64,000 nt of DNA from Devosia psychrophila (GCF_000971275.1 NZ_LAPV01000086.1:36725-100724); one strand, 5' to 3'; numbered from the stretch's first letter, positions 1 through 9,260 are shown. The notes: generated by a model not told the origin, from the sequence alone. Numbers and translations are program-made.

Positions 1-714
1 GGTGGGGAAGTGGTCGATGAAGCTTCGACCGAAGTCAGCCTTGCCGGGGAATATGTCACTACCAGCTACGGCGATTTCGATGTCGTAGTGCCCGCCGGCA
101 TGCTTGAAGTCACCGTGGCGATCGGCGAGGCCAGTGTAAGCCGCACTTATCAGGCCGAGGCCGGCGCGACCATCGACGAAGACGTCATTGTCGGCTCGGC
201 TACCGCACACGTGGTCTCGGAATATGTCGCGGGCACTCCGGTTGCAGGTGATATCTCTATCGAGATCGTAGGAGCAGGCGTAGCGTTGGATGGCACCCGC
301 GAGGGTGTCGCGACCAGCTATGGCGGCGACCTGACCTTCGACCTGGGCGAGGGCGATTATGTCGCGATCTACGACCTGGGCGGCGCTACCGGGGAAGTAC
401 CTTTCTCGGTGAAGTCTGGCACGAGCGTCGAAGTGCCTATCGTGCTCGATGCTGGCGTGCTCCTGGTCACTACGCCGGGCGACAACTATGTCGAGATTTT
501 CAGCGTCACAAAGAATATCGAGGGCAACCGTAAATCCTTTGATTATGGTTATGGTCCGGACTTCCAGACCACGCTGGCGGCCGGGGATTACATCGTTGCG
601 ACGAGGTTCGGCGATGCGGTTACGGAGACGCCGGTCAACATCAAAGCTGGGGAGCGGTTCGAGTTGACGGTTGAAGCGGCTCCGGCTGCTCTGGCTGGCG
701 GGAAGAAGAAGTAG
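1..714 (+). CDS. C-terminal part of a beta-rich repeat protein (5' truncated)
   Basis: The reading frame is already open at base 1 (codons for G-G-E precede the first possible GTG at position 10), so this is very probably the 3' end of a longer gene. The visible 230 or so residues have no cysteines, are rich in Val, Gly, Ala and Asp, and repeat a loose 70-80 residue pattern in which a G-D-Y-(V/I)-(V/A) strand is followed by a short K-x-G-x-x-(F/V)-E-(V/L) strand, as in stacked Ig-like or carboxypeptidase-regulatory-like modules. It ends in a basic G-G-K-K-K tail. No catalytic motif is visible in this part and I cannot name the family. A strong terminator follows 29 bases after the stop. Confidence 0.6.
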   Translation, partial: GGEVVDEASTEVSLAGEYVTTSYGDFDVVVPAGMLEVTVAIGEASVSRTYQAEAGATIDEDVIVGSATAHVVSEYVAGTPVAGDISIEIVGAGVALDGTREGVATSYGGDLTFDLGEGDYVAIYDLGGATGEVPFSVKSGTSVEVPIVLDAGVLLVTTPGDNYVEIFSVTKNIEGNRKSFDYGYGPDFQTTLAAGDYIVATRFGDAVTETPVNIKAGERFELTVEAAPAALAGGKKK

Positions 715-742
715 GTTTTTTCAAGAGCGGTACCCGCTAACA

Positions 743-774
743 AAAGAGGCCGGGTCTTGCGACCCGGCCTCTTT
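743..774. terminator. Bidirectional intrinsic terminator
   Basis: A perfect 14-bp stem (743-756 with 761-774) and a 4-base loop, flanked by A-runs on one side and T-rich sequence on the other. It lies between the convergent repeat-protein gene and the isocitrate dehydrogenase gene and could serve both. Confidence 0.85.
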
Positions 775-795
775 ATTTCTAGCCCACCAAATGGC

Positions 796-2010
796 TTACG
801 CCATGGCTTTCTGCAGGTTCTGGTCGATGGCGTCGAGGAAGCCGATGGTCGAGAGCCATGGCTGATCGGGGCCGACGAGCAGGGACAGGTCCTTGGTCAT
901 CTTGCCTTCTTCGATGGTGTCGACCACGACCTTTTCCAGCGTCAGCGAGAACTTGGCCAAGGCCTCGTTGTCGTCGAGCTTGGCGCGGTGCGCGAGGCCA
1001 CGGGTCCAGGCGAAAATCGACGCCGTCGAGTTGGTCGACGTTTCCTTGCCGGCCTGATGCTGGCGGTAGTGACGGGTGACCGTGCCGTGGGCGGCTTCGG
1101 CTTCGACGATCTTGCCGTCCGGTGTTGCCAGAACCGAGGTCATCAGGCCGAGCGAACCAAAGCCCTGCGCCACGATGTCGGACTGCACGTCGCCATCATA
1201 GTTCTTGCAGGCCCAGACGTAGCCGCCGGACCATTTCAGGGCCGAAGCGACCATGTCGTCGATCAGGCGATGTTCGTACCAGATCTTCTTGGCTTCGTAT
1301 TTTTCCTTGAATTCGGCTTCGTAGATTTCCTGGAAAATGTCCTTGAAGCGTCCGTCATAGGCCTTGAGAATGGTATTCTTGGTCGACAGGTAGCAAGGCA
1401 CGCCGCGGTTGTAGGCGTAGTTCAGCGACGAATAGGCGAAGTCGCGGATCGAGGCGTCGAGGTTGTACATTGCCATGGCAACGCCAGCGCCGGGCGCTTG
1501 GTAAACTTCGTGCTCGATGACCTTGCCGTCTTCGCCGGTGAACTTGATCGACAGCGTGCCCTTGCCGGGGAACAGGAAGTCGGTGGCCTTGTACTGGTCG
1601 CCGAAAGCGTGGCGGCCGACGATGATCGGCTGGGTCCAACCGGGCACCAGGCGCGGCACGTTCTGGCAGATGATGGGCTCGCGGAAGATCACGCCGCCGA
1701 GGATGTTGCGGATGGTGCCGTTGGGCGACTTCCACATCTTCTTGAGCTTGAACTCTTCAACGCGCTGCTCATCAGGGGTGATGGTGGCGCATTTGATGCC
1801 GACGCCGTGCTTCTGAATGGCATGGGCGGCGTCGATGGTGATCTGGTCGTTGGTCGCGTCGCGGCTTTCGACCGAAAGGTCATAATATTCGATCGGCAGG
1901 TCGAGGTAGGGATGGATGAGCTTGTCCTTGATCGCCTGCCAGATGATCCGGGTCATCTCGTCGCCGTCTAGATCGACGATGGGGTTGGCGACTTTGATCT
2001 TGCTGCTCAT
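796..2010 (-). CDS. icd: NADP-dependent isocitrate dehydrogenase
   Basis: Cytosolic TCA-cycle enzyme converting isocitrate to 2-oxoglutarate and CO2 with NADP+. The 404-residue length and the N-terminal sequence ([19 protein letters not shown]) match the eukaryotic-like homodimeric NADP-IDH type used by many alphaproteobacteria, not the E. coli Icd type. Other family landmarks are the substrate-loop stretch [12 protein letters not shown] and the nucleotide region [11 protein letters not shown]. The frame extends 39 codons upstream, but the ATG at 2008-2010 is preceded by a good ribosome site (AGGGAGA) and gives the canonical N-terminus. It is monocistronic, with a terminator just downstream, and the MarR gene diverges from it. 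Confidence 0.96.
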   Translation of the reverse strand: MSSKIKVANPIVDLDGDEMTRIIWQAIKDKLIHPYLDLPIEYYDLSVESRDATNDQITIDAAHAIQKHGVGIKCATITPDEQRVEEFKLKKMWKSPNGTIRNILGGVIFREPIICQNVPRLVPGWTQPIIVGRHAFGDQYKATDFLFPGKGTLSIKFTGEDGKVIEHEVYQAPGAGVAMAMYNLDASIRDFAYSSLNYAYNRGVPCYLSTKNTILKAYDGRFKDIFQEIYEAEFKEKYEAKKIWYEHRLIDDMVASALKWSGGYVWACKNYDGDVQSDIVAQGFGSLGLMTSVLATPDGKIVEAEAAHGTVTRHYRQHQAGKETSTNSTASIFAWTRGLAHRAKLDDNEALAKFSLTLEKVVVDTIEEGKMTKDLSLLVGPDQPWLSTIGFLDAIDQNLQKAMA

Positions 2011-2155
2011 CGGAAATATCTCCCTGAATTCCGTATATTGGCCTCCTCGGCCAGCTCGGCTGCCCGTATAGCATCGGTAGACAAAAGCGCAAAGACCGCC
2101 TCGGCATGGGGGCTTGCCGTTTGACATCGTGCATATACACGGTTATCTGAGCGGC

Positions 2156-2572
2156 ATGGTCGACGATTTCGATATCTGCATGTTGCTCAATACCAGGATG
2201 GCGGCGCGGGCGATTACCCGCCGCGCAGACGGCAAGCTGCGGCCGTTCGGCATTACGGGGGCCCAGCTGTCCATTCTCGGCTCGCTGCGCAATCACCCCG
2301 GCCGCTCGGTCACCGAAATGTCCGATGCTATTGCCATGGACCGAACGACGCTGTCGCGCAATCTGGCGCTGCTGGAACGCAATGGCTTCGTCACCGCTTC
2401 TCCCGCAATACGTGGCAATGGCCGCATTGGCGCGGTCACCGAAGCGGGCGACAAAGTCATCGATGCCGCATTGCCGGAATGGCGCAGGGGGCAGGCCGAG
2501 CTGCGAGTCCTGTTATCCGATCCGAATTTCGACACCATGATTGCCGGCCTGCGGCAATTGTCGCGCGTCTAG
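2156..2572 (+). CDS. MarR-family transcriptional regulator
   Basis: A 138-residue winged-helix protein. The HTH region runs from the PFGITGAQLSILGSL helix through the recognition segment MDRTTLSRNLALLERNG, with the usual D-R-x-x-L wing signature partly changed. Such proteins are dimeric repressors, often of their own or a neighbouring gene. The frame is open from a TTG at 2114, but the ATG at 2156 gives the normal family N-terminus. It diverges from icd, and the ketosynthase gene follows 56 bases downstream on the same strand. An imperfect inverted repeat (GTG-CATATA-CAC, 2130-2141) upstream could be its operator. Ligand and regulon are unknown. Confidence 0.85.
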   Translation: MVDDFDICMLLNTRMAARAITRRADGKLRPFGITGAQLSILGSLRNHPGRSVTEMSDAIAMDRTTLSRNLALLERNGFVTASPAIRGNGRIGAVTEAGDKVIDAALPEWRRGQAELRVLLSDPNFDTMIAGLRQLSRV

Positions 2573-2628
2573 ACACAGACGGCCGCGCGGTTTACCCGAA
2601 TGCCTGCATACGCACTTTAGGAGATCCC

Positions 2629-3915
2629 ATGCTGAAGCCCGATCCTACCGATCCCATCGTTGTCACCGGCATGGGTGCCGTCAGCCCGCTGGGCGTCGGC
2701 GTTGAGACCCTATGGCAGGGCCTCGTGACCGGCCGTAGCGGCATCGTCCACAATGACCGTTTCGATACATCGGACTTCGTCAGCCAGATTGCCGGACTCG
2801 TGCCGGTCAAGCCAGCTGATCCGAACGGTTTCGACCCTGCCGATTTTATCGACGGCAAGGAAATCAAGAAGATGGACCTGTTCATCCAGTATGCCATCGG
2901 CGCCGCAAGCGAAGCGCTGGACCAGGCGGGTTGGCATCCGACCGAACTGCAGGACCAACTGGCCACTGCCACAATCATTGGTACGGGCGTCGGCGGATCG
3001 CCGGTGATGGCGCGGGCGGTCGAAATCATTCAGACCAAGGGCCCGCGCCGGCTGTCGCCGTTCACCATCCCGTCTTTCCTGGCTAATCTCGCGGCTGGCT
3101 GGCTGTCCATTTTGCATAGCTTCCGCGGTCCGATCGGCACGCCGGTCACCGCCTGCGCGGCGTCGGCCCAGGCTATCGGCGATGGCATGCGGTTGATCAT
3201 GACCGGCGAGGCGGAAGTTGCAGTAGTTGGCGGCGCTGAAGGCTCGGTTGACCCGATTTCCGTTGGCGGCTTTGGCGCTTCGCGCGCCCTCAGCGCCAGC
3301 TATGCCGATGCGCCACACAAGGCTTCGCGTCCGTTCGACAAAGGCCATGACGGCTTCGTGCTGTCCGAAGGCGCTGCCGTGCTGGTGATCGAAAAGCTCA
3401 GCCATGCCCGCGCCCGCGGCGCAGTCCCACTGGCAGTGCTGGCCGGTTATGGCACGTCGGCAGATGCGTATCACCTTACGGCCGGGTCGCCCGACGGGGC
3501 CGGTGCTCAGGTCGCCATGCGCAATGCGCTGACAATGGCCGGCATTGACCAGAGCCAGGTCGGCTATGTCAACGCCCACGCCACGTCCACCGCAGTGGGC
3601 GATACGGCAGAGATCGCCGGCATTTCGGCGGTGTTCCCGGGTCGTGGCAAGGATCTGGCGGTTTCGTCCACCAAGTCGGCCACCGGTCACTTGCTGGGTG
3701 CTGCCGGTGCGCTCGAAGCGATCATTTCCATCAAGGCGCTGCGCGAAGGGCTGCTTCCGCCCACCATCAATCTCGAGGATCCGGCCGAGGACGCAAACGT
3801 GTTCGACTTGGTGGCTAACACTGCCAAGCCGAAGGCCATCGAATATGCCCTGTCGAACTCGTTCGGCTTCGGTGGCGTCAACGCCGCGCTGGTGTTCGGC
3901 AAAGCGCCGAGCTGA
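2629..3915 (+). CDS. Beta-ketoacyl-ACP synthase (FabF/KAS II-like)
   Basis: Condensing enzyme of the thiolase fold, extending acyl chains with malonyl-ACP. All three catalytic residues of the FabF type are visible: Cys176 in TPVTACAASA, His317 in VNAHATSTAVGDT and His354 in KSATGHLLGAAG, with the C-terminal G-F-G-G-x-N motif (NSFGFGGVNAALVF). Length (428) is typical. The ATG at 2629 was chosen because an AGGAGA ribosome site lies 5 bases upstream; the longer open frame overlaps the marR gene. It stands alone, with no acyl-carrier protein or other fab genes beside it, so it is probably a paralogue rather than the housekeeping fabF. A specialised acyl product is possible but not shown. Confidence 0.9.
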   Translation: MLKPDPTDPIVVTGMGAVSPLGVGVETLWQGLVTGRSGIVHNDRFDTSDFVSQIAGLVPVKPADPNGFDPADFIDGKEIKKMDLFIQYAIGAASEALDQAGWHPTELQDQLATATIIGTGVGGSPVMARAVEIIQTKGPRRLSPFTIPSFLANLAAGWLSILHSFRGPIGTPVTACAASAQAIGDGMRLIMTGEAEVAVVGGAEGSVDPISVGGFGASRALSASYADAPHKASRPFDKGHDGFVLSEGAAVLVIEKLSHARARGAVPLAVLAGYGTSADAYHLTAGSPDGAGAQVAMRNALTMAGIDQSQVGYVNAHATSTAVGDTAEIAGISAVFPGRGKDLAVSSTKSATGHLLGAAGALEAIISIKALREGLLPPTINLEDPAEDANVFDLVANTAKPKAIEYALSNSFGFGGVNAALVFGKAPS

Positions 3916-3916
3916 T

Positions 3917-4252
3917 CTATTTGGGCGGCAGGGTATCGACAAAGCGCCGTGCCCTGCCGATCCAGTCGAGCAAAGTGTCGTCGTCTTCCAGCACGTCGCC
4001 GCTGACCTGCACGAAGCCGCCCATGGTCCTGGCGCCCATGGTCATCGGGCCGGCGCCAGGCAGGGCGAGACTTTCATCCATGCCTTCCTTGCCGACGCGC
4101 ACCAGCATGCCGCCGTCCTTCATCGGGCAAACCAGCATGTTGCCAGCCAGCATGAAGCATCGGCCACCGAACATCTTCTTCTCGCTGGTCGGCAGCATGG
4201 GCGGCAACAGGTCGCGAATGCGGCCCGAAAGCTCTTCTGAGGCGAGGCTCAT
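3917..4252 (-). CDS. TfoX/Sxy N-terminal domain protein
   Basis: A 111-residue single-domain protein matching the TfoX N-terminal family: helix SEELSGRIRDLL, then the signature KKMFGGRCFMLAGNML and an antiparallel sheet ending in a helix with DWIGRARRFVDTLPP. In gammaproteobacteria the full-length protein activates competence genes; stand-alone N-domains in alphaproteobacteria have no assigned role. Its ATG overlaps the stop of the upstream GFA gene by 4 bases (ATGA), so the two are translationally coupled. It ends one base after the convergent ketosynthase gene. Confidence 0.85.
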   Translation of the reverse strand: MSLASEELSGRIRDLLPPMLPTSEKKMFGGRCFMLAGNMLVCPMKDGGMLVRVGKEGMDESLALPGAGPMTMGARTMGGFVQVSGDVLEDDDTLLDWIGRARRFVDTLPPK

Positions 4253-4719
4253 GGCGGCGCATCCCGGTAGCGCTCATGGCGGGGCAGGTGATCCGCTACC
4301 AGATCCCAGCCGCGGTGGCTGCGGTTGAAAATTAGTTGATTGGGCACGAACCAGTCGTTCTGACCCGAGAACAACCCGACGGGCAATATCCTGAACGCCG
4401 GGGCGCGCGAACTCTGTGCATAGATGGTGGTGCCGCATTTCGGGCAGAAGTGCCGCGTGAAGGTGGCGCCGGAATCGGCTGGTCTTGCATGCGATTTCGT
4501 TGCGCCAGTCACCCTCACCGCTTCGGTTGATAGCAGCACGACGCTGGAATGGCCGCTGCCGGAGACGCGTTGGCAGTTGTCGCAGGCACATTGAAACATT
4601 GAGATGACGCGTCCCTTTGCCGTCAGCGTGATGGCGCCGCAATCGCAGTGCGCGTTGAGGTCTATCTCTGGGTGTTCTGGACCGTACATGGCGATCAGGC
4701 TGGCATGCAGGTTCGCCAT
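4249..4719 (-). CDS. GFA-family zinc protein (glutathione-dependent formaldehyde-activating type)
   Basis: A 156-residue protein of the GFA/CENP-V fold. The zinc-binding cysteines are all present: the HCDCGAITL pair, CACDNCQRVSG and the later FCPKCGTTIY pair. The family was named from a Paracoccus enzyme proposed to condense formaldehyde with glutathione, but most members have no demonstrated activity. The open frame begins at a TTG at 4725; the ATG two codons in (4719) is preferred, and an internal ATG at codon 11 is also possible. It is coupled to the TfoX gene and divergent from the GNAT gene at 4785. Confidence 0.85.
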   Translation of the reverse strand: MANLHASLIAMYGPEHPEIDLNAHCDCGAITLTAKGRVISMFQCACDNCQRVSGSGHSSVVLLSTEAVRVTGATKSHARPADSGATFTRHFCPKCGTTIYAQSSRAPAFRILPVGLFSGQNDWFVPNQLIFNRSHRGWDLVADHLPRHERYRDAPP

Positions 4720-4784
4720 GGGCAAGGCCAGTCTTGCCTTTGCCCGCCCGAGTGGCGAGAGTGCGCCGCCAAATGGGGGCAGGC

Positions 4785-5366
4785 ATGTCGCTCTATCCGG
4801 TTTACCCGCTGCGCACCGAAAGGCTGACCCTTCGCCCGTTTACCCGGGGTGATGTCGATGCCGTCTACGCCTATCGGCGGCGCGAGGACGTGACGCGCTA
4901 TCTGTTCGACACGGCTCTGAGCCGGGAAGAATGCGCACTGGCCGTGCAGCAGCGCATCGGGCAGTTGGCGCTTGAAGCCGAAGGCGACAAGATCATTCTC
5001 GGCGTCGAACTCGATGACAACGGCGCGCTGATCGGCGAAGTCTCGCTGATCTGGCGCAGTGTCGAGGCGCGGCAGGGCGAAGTCGGCTGGATTTTCGATC
5101 CGAACTATCACGGGCATGGCTATGCGACGGAAGCTGCCAATGCCCTGCTGGACCTGGCATTCGGCCCCGGCGCCATTCACCGTGTTGCGGCGCGGTGCGA
5201 TGTGCGGAACGAGCCTTCCTGGCGCCTGATGGAGCGCCTTGGCATGCGCCGCGAAGCGCATTTCCGCGAGCATGCGCTGTTCAAAAGCCAGTGGGACGAA
5301 GAGTTCATTTACGCCATCCTGTGGCAGGAGTGGCAGGCTCTGCGCGGCGAGCAAACGCCCACCTGA
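4785..5366 (+). CDS. GNAT N-acetyltransferase (RimJ-like), first of a tandem pair
   Basis: Acetyl-CoA-dependent transferase of the RimJ/RimL-like Acetyltransf_3 group, 193 residues. It opens with the typical LRTERLTLRPFTRGDVD strand-helix and carries the acetyl-CoA loop in the stretch GHGYATEAANALLDLAF. Near the C-terminus is the segment FREHALFKSQWDEEFIYAIL, shared closely with the next gene, so the two are tandem duplicates that have diverged. The ATG at 4785 has a purine-rich GGGGGCAGG site just upstream; an ATG at 4773 is an alternative. The substrate cannot be told from sequence. Confidence 0.88.
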   Translation: MSLYPVYPLRTERLTLRPFTRGDVDAVYAYRRREDVTRYLFDTALSREECALAVQQRIGQLALEAEGDKIILGVELDDNGALIGEVSLIWRSVEARQGEVGWIFDPNYHGHGYATEAANALLDLAFGPGAIHRVAARCDVRNEPSWRLMERLGMRREAHFREHALFKSQWDEEFIYAILWQEWQALRGEQTPT

Positions 5367-5478
5367 TGTACAATCGCCCGGACGTCCGGGAGAAAAAATT
5401 TTCTAGGTGCAGCAGGAACTTCCATGAATTTGGCGACGTTGTCGCTTCGGGTCGTCACGTGGTAGGGAGCACCATCTC

Positions 5479-6075
5479 ATGTCGTCACTTTCTTTGCCAA
5501 TCCAGACAGATCGACTGGTCCTTCGGACTTTTGAGCGCAGCGACATCGACGGGCTTAGCGCCTACCATGCCCTTCCATCGGTGCAGCGCTATGTGTTCAG
5601 CCGCACCCGCGACGCCTCCGAAGTGGCTAGCGCGCTCGGCATCATGCGCGGTCATGTCAGCCTGCAGCGCCCCGGAGATACCCTGACCCTCGCCATGGTT
5701 TGCAAGGGCGAAAAGGTTTTGGTGGGTCACGTCTCCCTGCACTGGTCCGATGCTACGGCGGGGCAGGGCGAAGTGCGCTTCTGCATCAATCCGGCCTATG
5801 CCGGGCAGGGCTTCACCCGCGAAGCGCTCAGTGCGCTCTATGACCTGGCCTTCGATCATTTCCATATTCATCGCGTGTTCGCACGCTGCGATGGCCGCAA
5901 TCATCACTCGATCAAGCTGATGCAGCAGATGGGCATGCGCCTTGAGGCCCATTACCGCGAGCATGCTTTGTTTCAGGGCGAATGGGATGAGGAATTGCAC
6001 TTTGCCATCCTCGACCGCGAATGGCAGCGTTGGACCAAGGTCAAGGACCTGCCGGTTCGTCACCGCGTCGCCTGA
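5479..6075 (+). CDS. GNAT N-acetyltransferase (RimJ-like), second of a tandem pair
   Basis: A 198-residue paralogue of the gene at 4785. Matching landmarks are the start (LPIQTDRLVLRTFERSDID), the acetyl-CoA loop (AGQGFTREALSALYDLAF) and the tail (YREHALFQGEWDEELHFAIL). The ATG at 5479 follows a GTAGGGAG ribosome site. The 112-base gap before it shows no further gene. The substrate is unknown; RimJ-like members may acetylate proteins, antibiotics or small amines. Confidence 0.88.
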   Translation: MSSLSLPIQTDRLVLRTFERSDIDGLSAYHALPSVQRYVFSRTRDASEVASALGIMRGHVSLQRPGDTLTLAMVCKGEKVLVGHVSLHWSDATAGQGEVRFCINPAYAGQGFTREALSALYDLAFDHFHIHRVFARCDGRNHHSIKLMQQMGMRLEAHYREHALFQGEWDEELHFAILDREWQRWTKVKDLPVRHRVA

Positions 6076-6131
6076 TTGCCCTGATGCGCAAAAACCGGCT
6101 ATGAGCGCCTGAACTTTCAGGATTAGCGCCC

Positions 6132-6941
6132 ATGGCCGGAACCGACACGTCCATCAAGATCGAGCTGCGGCCCACCCCTGCAGTAATTCTTTGCGAACCG
6201 CAGCTGGGCGAGAATATCGGCACGGCCGCTCGTGCCATGGCTAACTTCGGCCTATGGGACCTGCGGCTGGTCCGCCCGCGCGATGGCTGGCCTAATGAGC
6301 GCGCGGTCGCAGCCGCCTCGCGCGCCGATCACGTCATCGAACGCGTTCGCGTGTTTGAGACGCTGGAAGACGCGATCGCCGACCTGACTTTGGTTTTGGC
6401 GACCACAGCTCGCTCCCGAGATTTGCAAAAGGAAGTCATTGGCCCCGACGACGCCGCCATCCGCATGGCGGCGCAGATCGGGTCTGGCAAGGGCGTCGGC
6501 CTGCTGTTTGGGCGCGAAAAGTGGGGCTTGCTCAATGAAGAAGTTGCGCTGGCCGATTGCATCGTCACTCTGCCGGTCGAGCCGGCCTTTGCTTCCCTCA
6601 ATATTGCCCAAGCCGTGCTGCTGATGGCTTATGAATGGCGGCGGCATAGCGACGTGGGCGCAAAATTGCCGTTCGCAGACGCCATGGCCGATGTCGCGCC
6701 ACGCGAGGAACTGCTGGGCCTGTTCGGACATCTCGAAACGACGCTAGACGGTTCGGGTTTCTTTACCGCGCCGGACAAGCGCCCTACCGTGATCAACAAT
6801 CTGCGCACCATGCTGGAACGCGGCAAGTTTACCAGCCAGGAAATCCGCACCCTGCGAGGCGTAATTTCCTCGATCGACCGCAAGCATCAACGCCCCAATC
6901 CGAACCGGCACAAGCCGGCAGAGAAGACCGACGACGATTGA
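6132..6941 (+). CDS. trmJ: tRNA/rRNA methyltransferase, TrmH/SpoU family (TrmJ-like)
   Basis: S-adenosylmethionine-dependent 2'-O-ribose methyltransferase of the SPOUT class, 269 residues; TrmJ modifies position 32 of several tRNAs. Motif 1 is seen as EPQLGENIGTAARAMANFG, motif 2 as the GLLFGREKWGLLNEEV stretch and motif 3 as LPVEPAFASLNIAQAV, which together build the knotted cofactor pocket. The C-terminal part (residues 165-269) is the TrmJ-type helical extension with the FFTAPDKRP and RTMLERGKFT segments. The usual G-R-E-x-x-G-L-x-N-E-E motif here has K-W after E, a modest variation. Start ATG at 6132. It is not evidently in an operon. Confidence 0.9.
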   Translation: MAGTDTSIKIELRPTPAVILCEPQLGENIGTAARAMANFGLWDLRLVRPRDGWPNERAVAAASRADHVIERVRVFETLEDAIADLTLVLATTARSRDLQKEVIGPDDAAIRMAAQIGSGKGVGLLFGREKWGLLNEEVALADCIVTLPVEPAFASLNIAQAVLLMAYEWRRHSDVGAKLPFADAMADVAPREELLGLFGHLETTLDGSGFFTAPDKRPTVINNLRTMLERGKFTSQEIRTLRGVISSIDRKHQRPNPNRHKPAEKTDDD

Positions 6942-7018
6942 GTCGTTTCTTACCTTTCCCCCGAGGCTTTAGGTAAGAAGCCTTTGACTGCGGCATTCTT
7001 GCATGGCATTTCCAGCCC

Positions 7019-8287
7019 ATGAGCACGCCAGCCCCCGCCGACAAATCCCGCCTTGCCTTTACCTATGTCGGTTTTCGCTTCTTCTGGCTGACCACCCTGT
7101 TGGTCAGCTTCGCGGTGCAGATCATGTCGGTGTCGATTGCCTGGCAGATCTACGATGTCACGGGCAATGTCTTCCTGCTTGGCCTTGTCGGGCTTAGCCT
7201 CTTCCTGCCGGCGCTGCTACTGATGCTACTCACCGGCCTCACCGCCGATCGTTTCAACCGGCGCGGCATAATGGCGATTTGCCTAGGTGTGGAACTGATT
7301 TGTGCCCTGGGGTTTCTGGCCTTCGTCAATGCGCAGGCGCATGAAGTCTGGCCGATTTTTGGCATTCTGGTGGTGCTCGGCACGGCGCGGGCTTTCTGGG
7401 GGCCGGCGGCGCAGTCACTGGCGCCCAATCTGGTGCCGCCAGAAGCGCTCAGCAACGCCATCACCGTCAACGCCTCAGCCTGGCAGTTTGCCTCGATCAT
7501 GGGACCGGCAGCGGGCGGCCTGCTTTATGGCATTGCGCCAACTATCGCTTTTGGCACAGGCGCTGTCCTGCTGGTCATTGCCGTGGGCTGCGTGCTGCTG
7601 ATTCCAAAACCCGCGCAAAAGAGCGCCGGGCAGGCGACCAGCCTCGAGACCGTATTCGGGGGCTTCCGCTACATTTTTTCCAACAAGGTGGTGCTGGGCG
7701 CCATTTCGCTCGACATGTTCGCCGTGCTGATGGGCGGGGCGGTGGCCCTGCTGCCTGTCTACACCAAGGACATCCTGCATGCCGGCCCGCAGGAGCTTGG
7801 GCTGTTGCGCGCGGCGCCCGGCATCGGCGCCATCGTCATGGCGCTAGTGCTGACGCGGTTTCCAATTCGCGACCACGCCGGCAAGATGCTGTTCGTGTTC
7901 GTCGGATGTTTCGGGCTGTTCACCGTTATCTTTGGCATCTCGACCACGGTGTGGATTTCGATTCCTGCTTTGGCACTGGTCGGCGCGTCCGATATGGTCA
8001 GCGTCACGATCCGCGAGACCATCATGCAGCTATGGACGCCTGAAGAAGTGCGCGGTCGTGTGAACGCGGTAAATTCGGTGTTTATTGGCGCTTCCAATGA
8101 ACTCGGCGAGTTCCGCGCCGGCACCGTGGCTCACTTTATCGGGCCAGTTGCAGCCGTTGCCGTGGGCGGGGTGGGCGCCATTGCGGTGGCCATTATCTGG
8201 AGCATCATCTTCCCCGGCCTGCGCCAGCAGCGCAGTCTCGACAAGAAGATGGTGGCCGATGGGTCGAGTGCACCGGAGTCCGCTTGA
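7019..8287 (+). CDS. MFS transporter (EntS/MFS_3-like)
   Basis: A 422-residue inner-membrane protein with about 12 hydrophobic segments. The loop after the second segment carries the A-D-R-x-x-R-R signature (TGLTADRFNRRGIM). The arrangement FLLGLVGLSLFLPALLLMLL followed by this loop, and the later LNAVNSVFIGASNELGEF-like helix (here RVNAVNSVFIGASNELGEF), fit the EntS-type drug/siderophore exporter group. The substrate is unknown. It starts at ATG 7019, and rpsD follows after 152 bases in which I see no gene. Confidence 0.88.
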   Translation: MSTPAPADKSRLAFTYVGFRFFWLTTLLVSFAVQIMSVSIAWQIYDVTGNVFLLGLVGLSLFLPALLLMLLTGLTADRFNRRGIMAICLGVELICALGFLAFVNAQAHEVWPIFGILVVLGTARAFWGPAAQSLAPNLVPPEALSNAITVNASAWQFASIMGPAAGGLLYGIAPTIAFGTGAVLLVIAVGCVLLIPKPAQKSAGQATSLETVFGGFRYIFSNKVVLGAISLDMFAVLMGGAVALLPVYTKDILHAGPQELGLLRAAPGIGAIVMALVLTRFPIRDHAGKMLFVFVGCFGLFTVIFGISTTVWISIPALALVGASDMVSVTIRETIMQLWTPEEVRGRVNAVNSVFIGASNELGEFRAGTVAHFIGPVAAVAVGGVGAIAVAIIWSIIFPGLRQQRSLDKKMVADGSSAPESA

Positions 8288-8439
8288 CGGAACTGTCGTA
8301 ATTGCCTAAGACGCGCCCACCTATCCGGGCCTTTGGCTCATAGGCGCACCCGGGATCTCCTGAATATTTGGGGTCTGTCGGTCATCCGCGAGGATGGCAG
8401 AGGAGGGCGCGATCCGTTCACATTCTAGAAGGATACGCG

Positions 8440-9057
8440 ATGTCAAAGCGCATTTCTGCCAAGCACAAAATTGATCGCCGTCTCGGCGAAAACATCTGGG
8501 GCCGTCCCGGCTCCCCGCTCAACGCTCGCGCCTATGGCCCCGGCCAGCATGGCCAGCGCCGCAAGGGCAAGCTGTCTGACTACGGTCTGCAGCTCCGCGC
8601 CAAGCAGAAGCTCAAGGGCTACTACGGTTCGGTCACCGAGAAGGCTTTCAAGAAGCTTTACACCGAAGCTGCCCGCGTCAAGGGCGACACCGGCGAGAAC
8701 CTGATCGGCCTGCTCGAGAGCCGTCTGGACGCGATCGTCTACCGCGCCAAGTTTGTTGCTACCGTGTTCGCTGCGCGCCAGTTCGTGTCGCATGGTCACA
8801 TCCTGATCAACGGCAAACGCGTCAACATCCCATCCTATCAGGTTCAGGTTGGCGACAAGATCGAAGTGCGCGAGCGCTCAAAGCAGATCGCCGTGCTGAT
8901 CGAAGCGACCCAGTTGTCGGAGCGCGACGTTCCCGATTACGTCGAGACCGACCACAACAAGATGACCGCAACCTACATCCGCGTGCCGTCGCTGGCCGAC
9001 GTGCCATACCCGGTCCAGATGGAACCGAACCTGGTCGTCGAATTCTACTCGCGCTAA
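8440..9057 (+). CDS. rpsD: 30S ribosomal protein S4
   Basis: A 205-residue primary 16S rRNA-binding protein of the small subunit. The N-terminal [17 protein letters not shown] and the S4 RNA-binding domain (residues 94-155, including [26 protein letters not shown] and [13 protein letters not shown]) are unmistakable. The ATG at 8440 follows an AAGGA site; the open frame upstream adds only non-homologous residues. The gene stands alone, as in many Rhizobiales, rather than in the alpha operon, and ends before a strong terminator. Confidence 0.98.
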   Translation: MSKRISAKHKIDRRLGENIWGRPGSPLNARAYGPGQHGQRRKGKLSDYGLQLRAKQKLKGYYGSVTEKAFKKLYTEAARVKGDTGENLIGLLESRLDAIVYRAKFVATVFAARQFVSHGHILINGKRVNIPSYQVQVGDKIEVRERSKQIAVLIEATQLSERDVPDYVETDHNKMTATYIRVPSLADVPYPVQMEPNLVVEFYSR

Positions 9058-9080
9058 GCGCAGTCGAATAACAGAATTGA

Positions 9081-9110
9081 AAAGGGCCGCTCCTCGGAGC
9101 GGCCCTTTTT
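9081..9110 (+). terminator. rpsD intrinsic terminator
   Basis: A 12-bp GC-rich stem (9081-9092 with 9097-9108), 4-base loop and a run of T residues, 24 bases after the rpsD stop. Confidence 0.9.
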
Positions 9111-9137
9111 GTTTGAACATAGTTGCCTCGGCTCCTT

Positions 9138-9260
9138 TTAACCCTCTTCCTCAAGGGAGAGGACAGGGTGAGGGGTTCAGCGGCTGGCGAGGGCGCGGTG
9201 CAACCAACGAACGCCGAACCCCTCACCCGACGCTGCGCGTCGACCTCTCTGCTCAGGAAC
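9138..9260. repeat. Palindromic intergenic repeat (family A)
   Basis: Non-coding element between rpsD and the SbmA-like gene. A perfect 13-bp inverted repeat pairs 9166-9178 with 9216-9228 (GGGTGAGGGGTTC and its complement). A smaller hairpin, GACGC-TGC-GCGTC, is at 9230-9242. Related GC-rich palindromes recur at 12464, 13899, 14733, 15512, 61963 and 62560. Confidence 0.7.

Noticed and set aside
757..1971. 404-codon plus-strand frame opposite icd
   Set aside because: It is antisense to a clearly recognised isocitrate dehydrogenase, as expected from GC-rich codon bias, and has no domain features.
2710..3942. 410-codon minus-strand frame opposite the ketosynthase
   Set aside because: Shadow of a well-supported gene with catalytic residues; Arg/His/Gly-rich nonsense composition.
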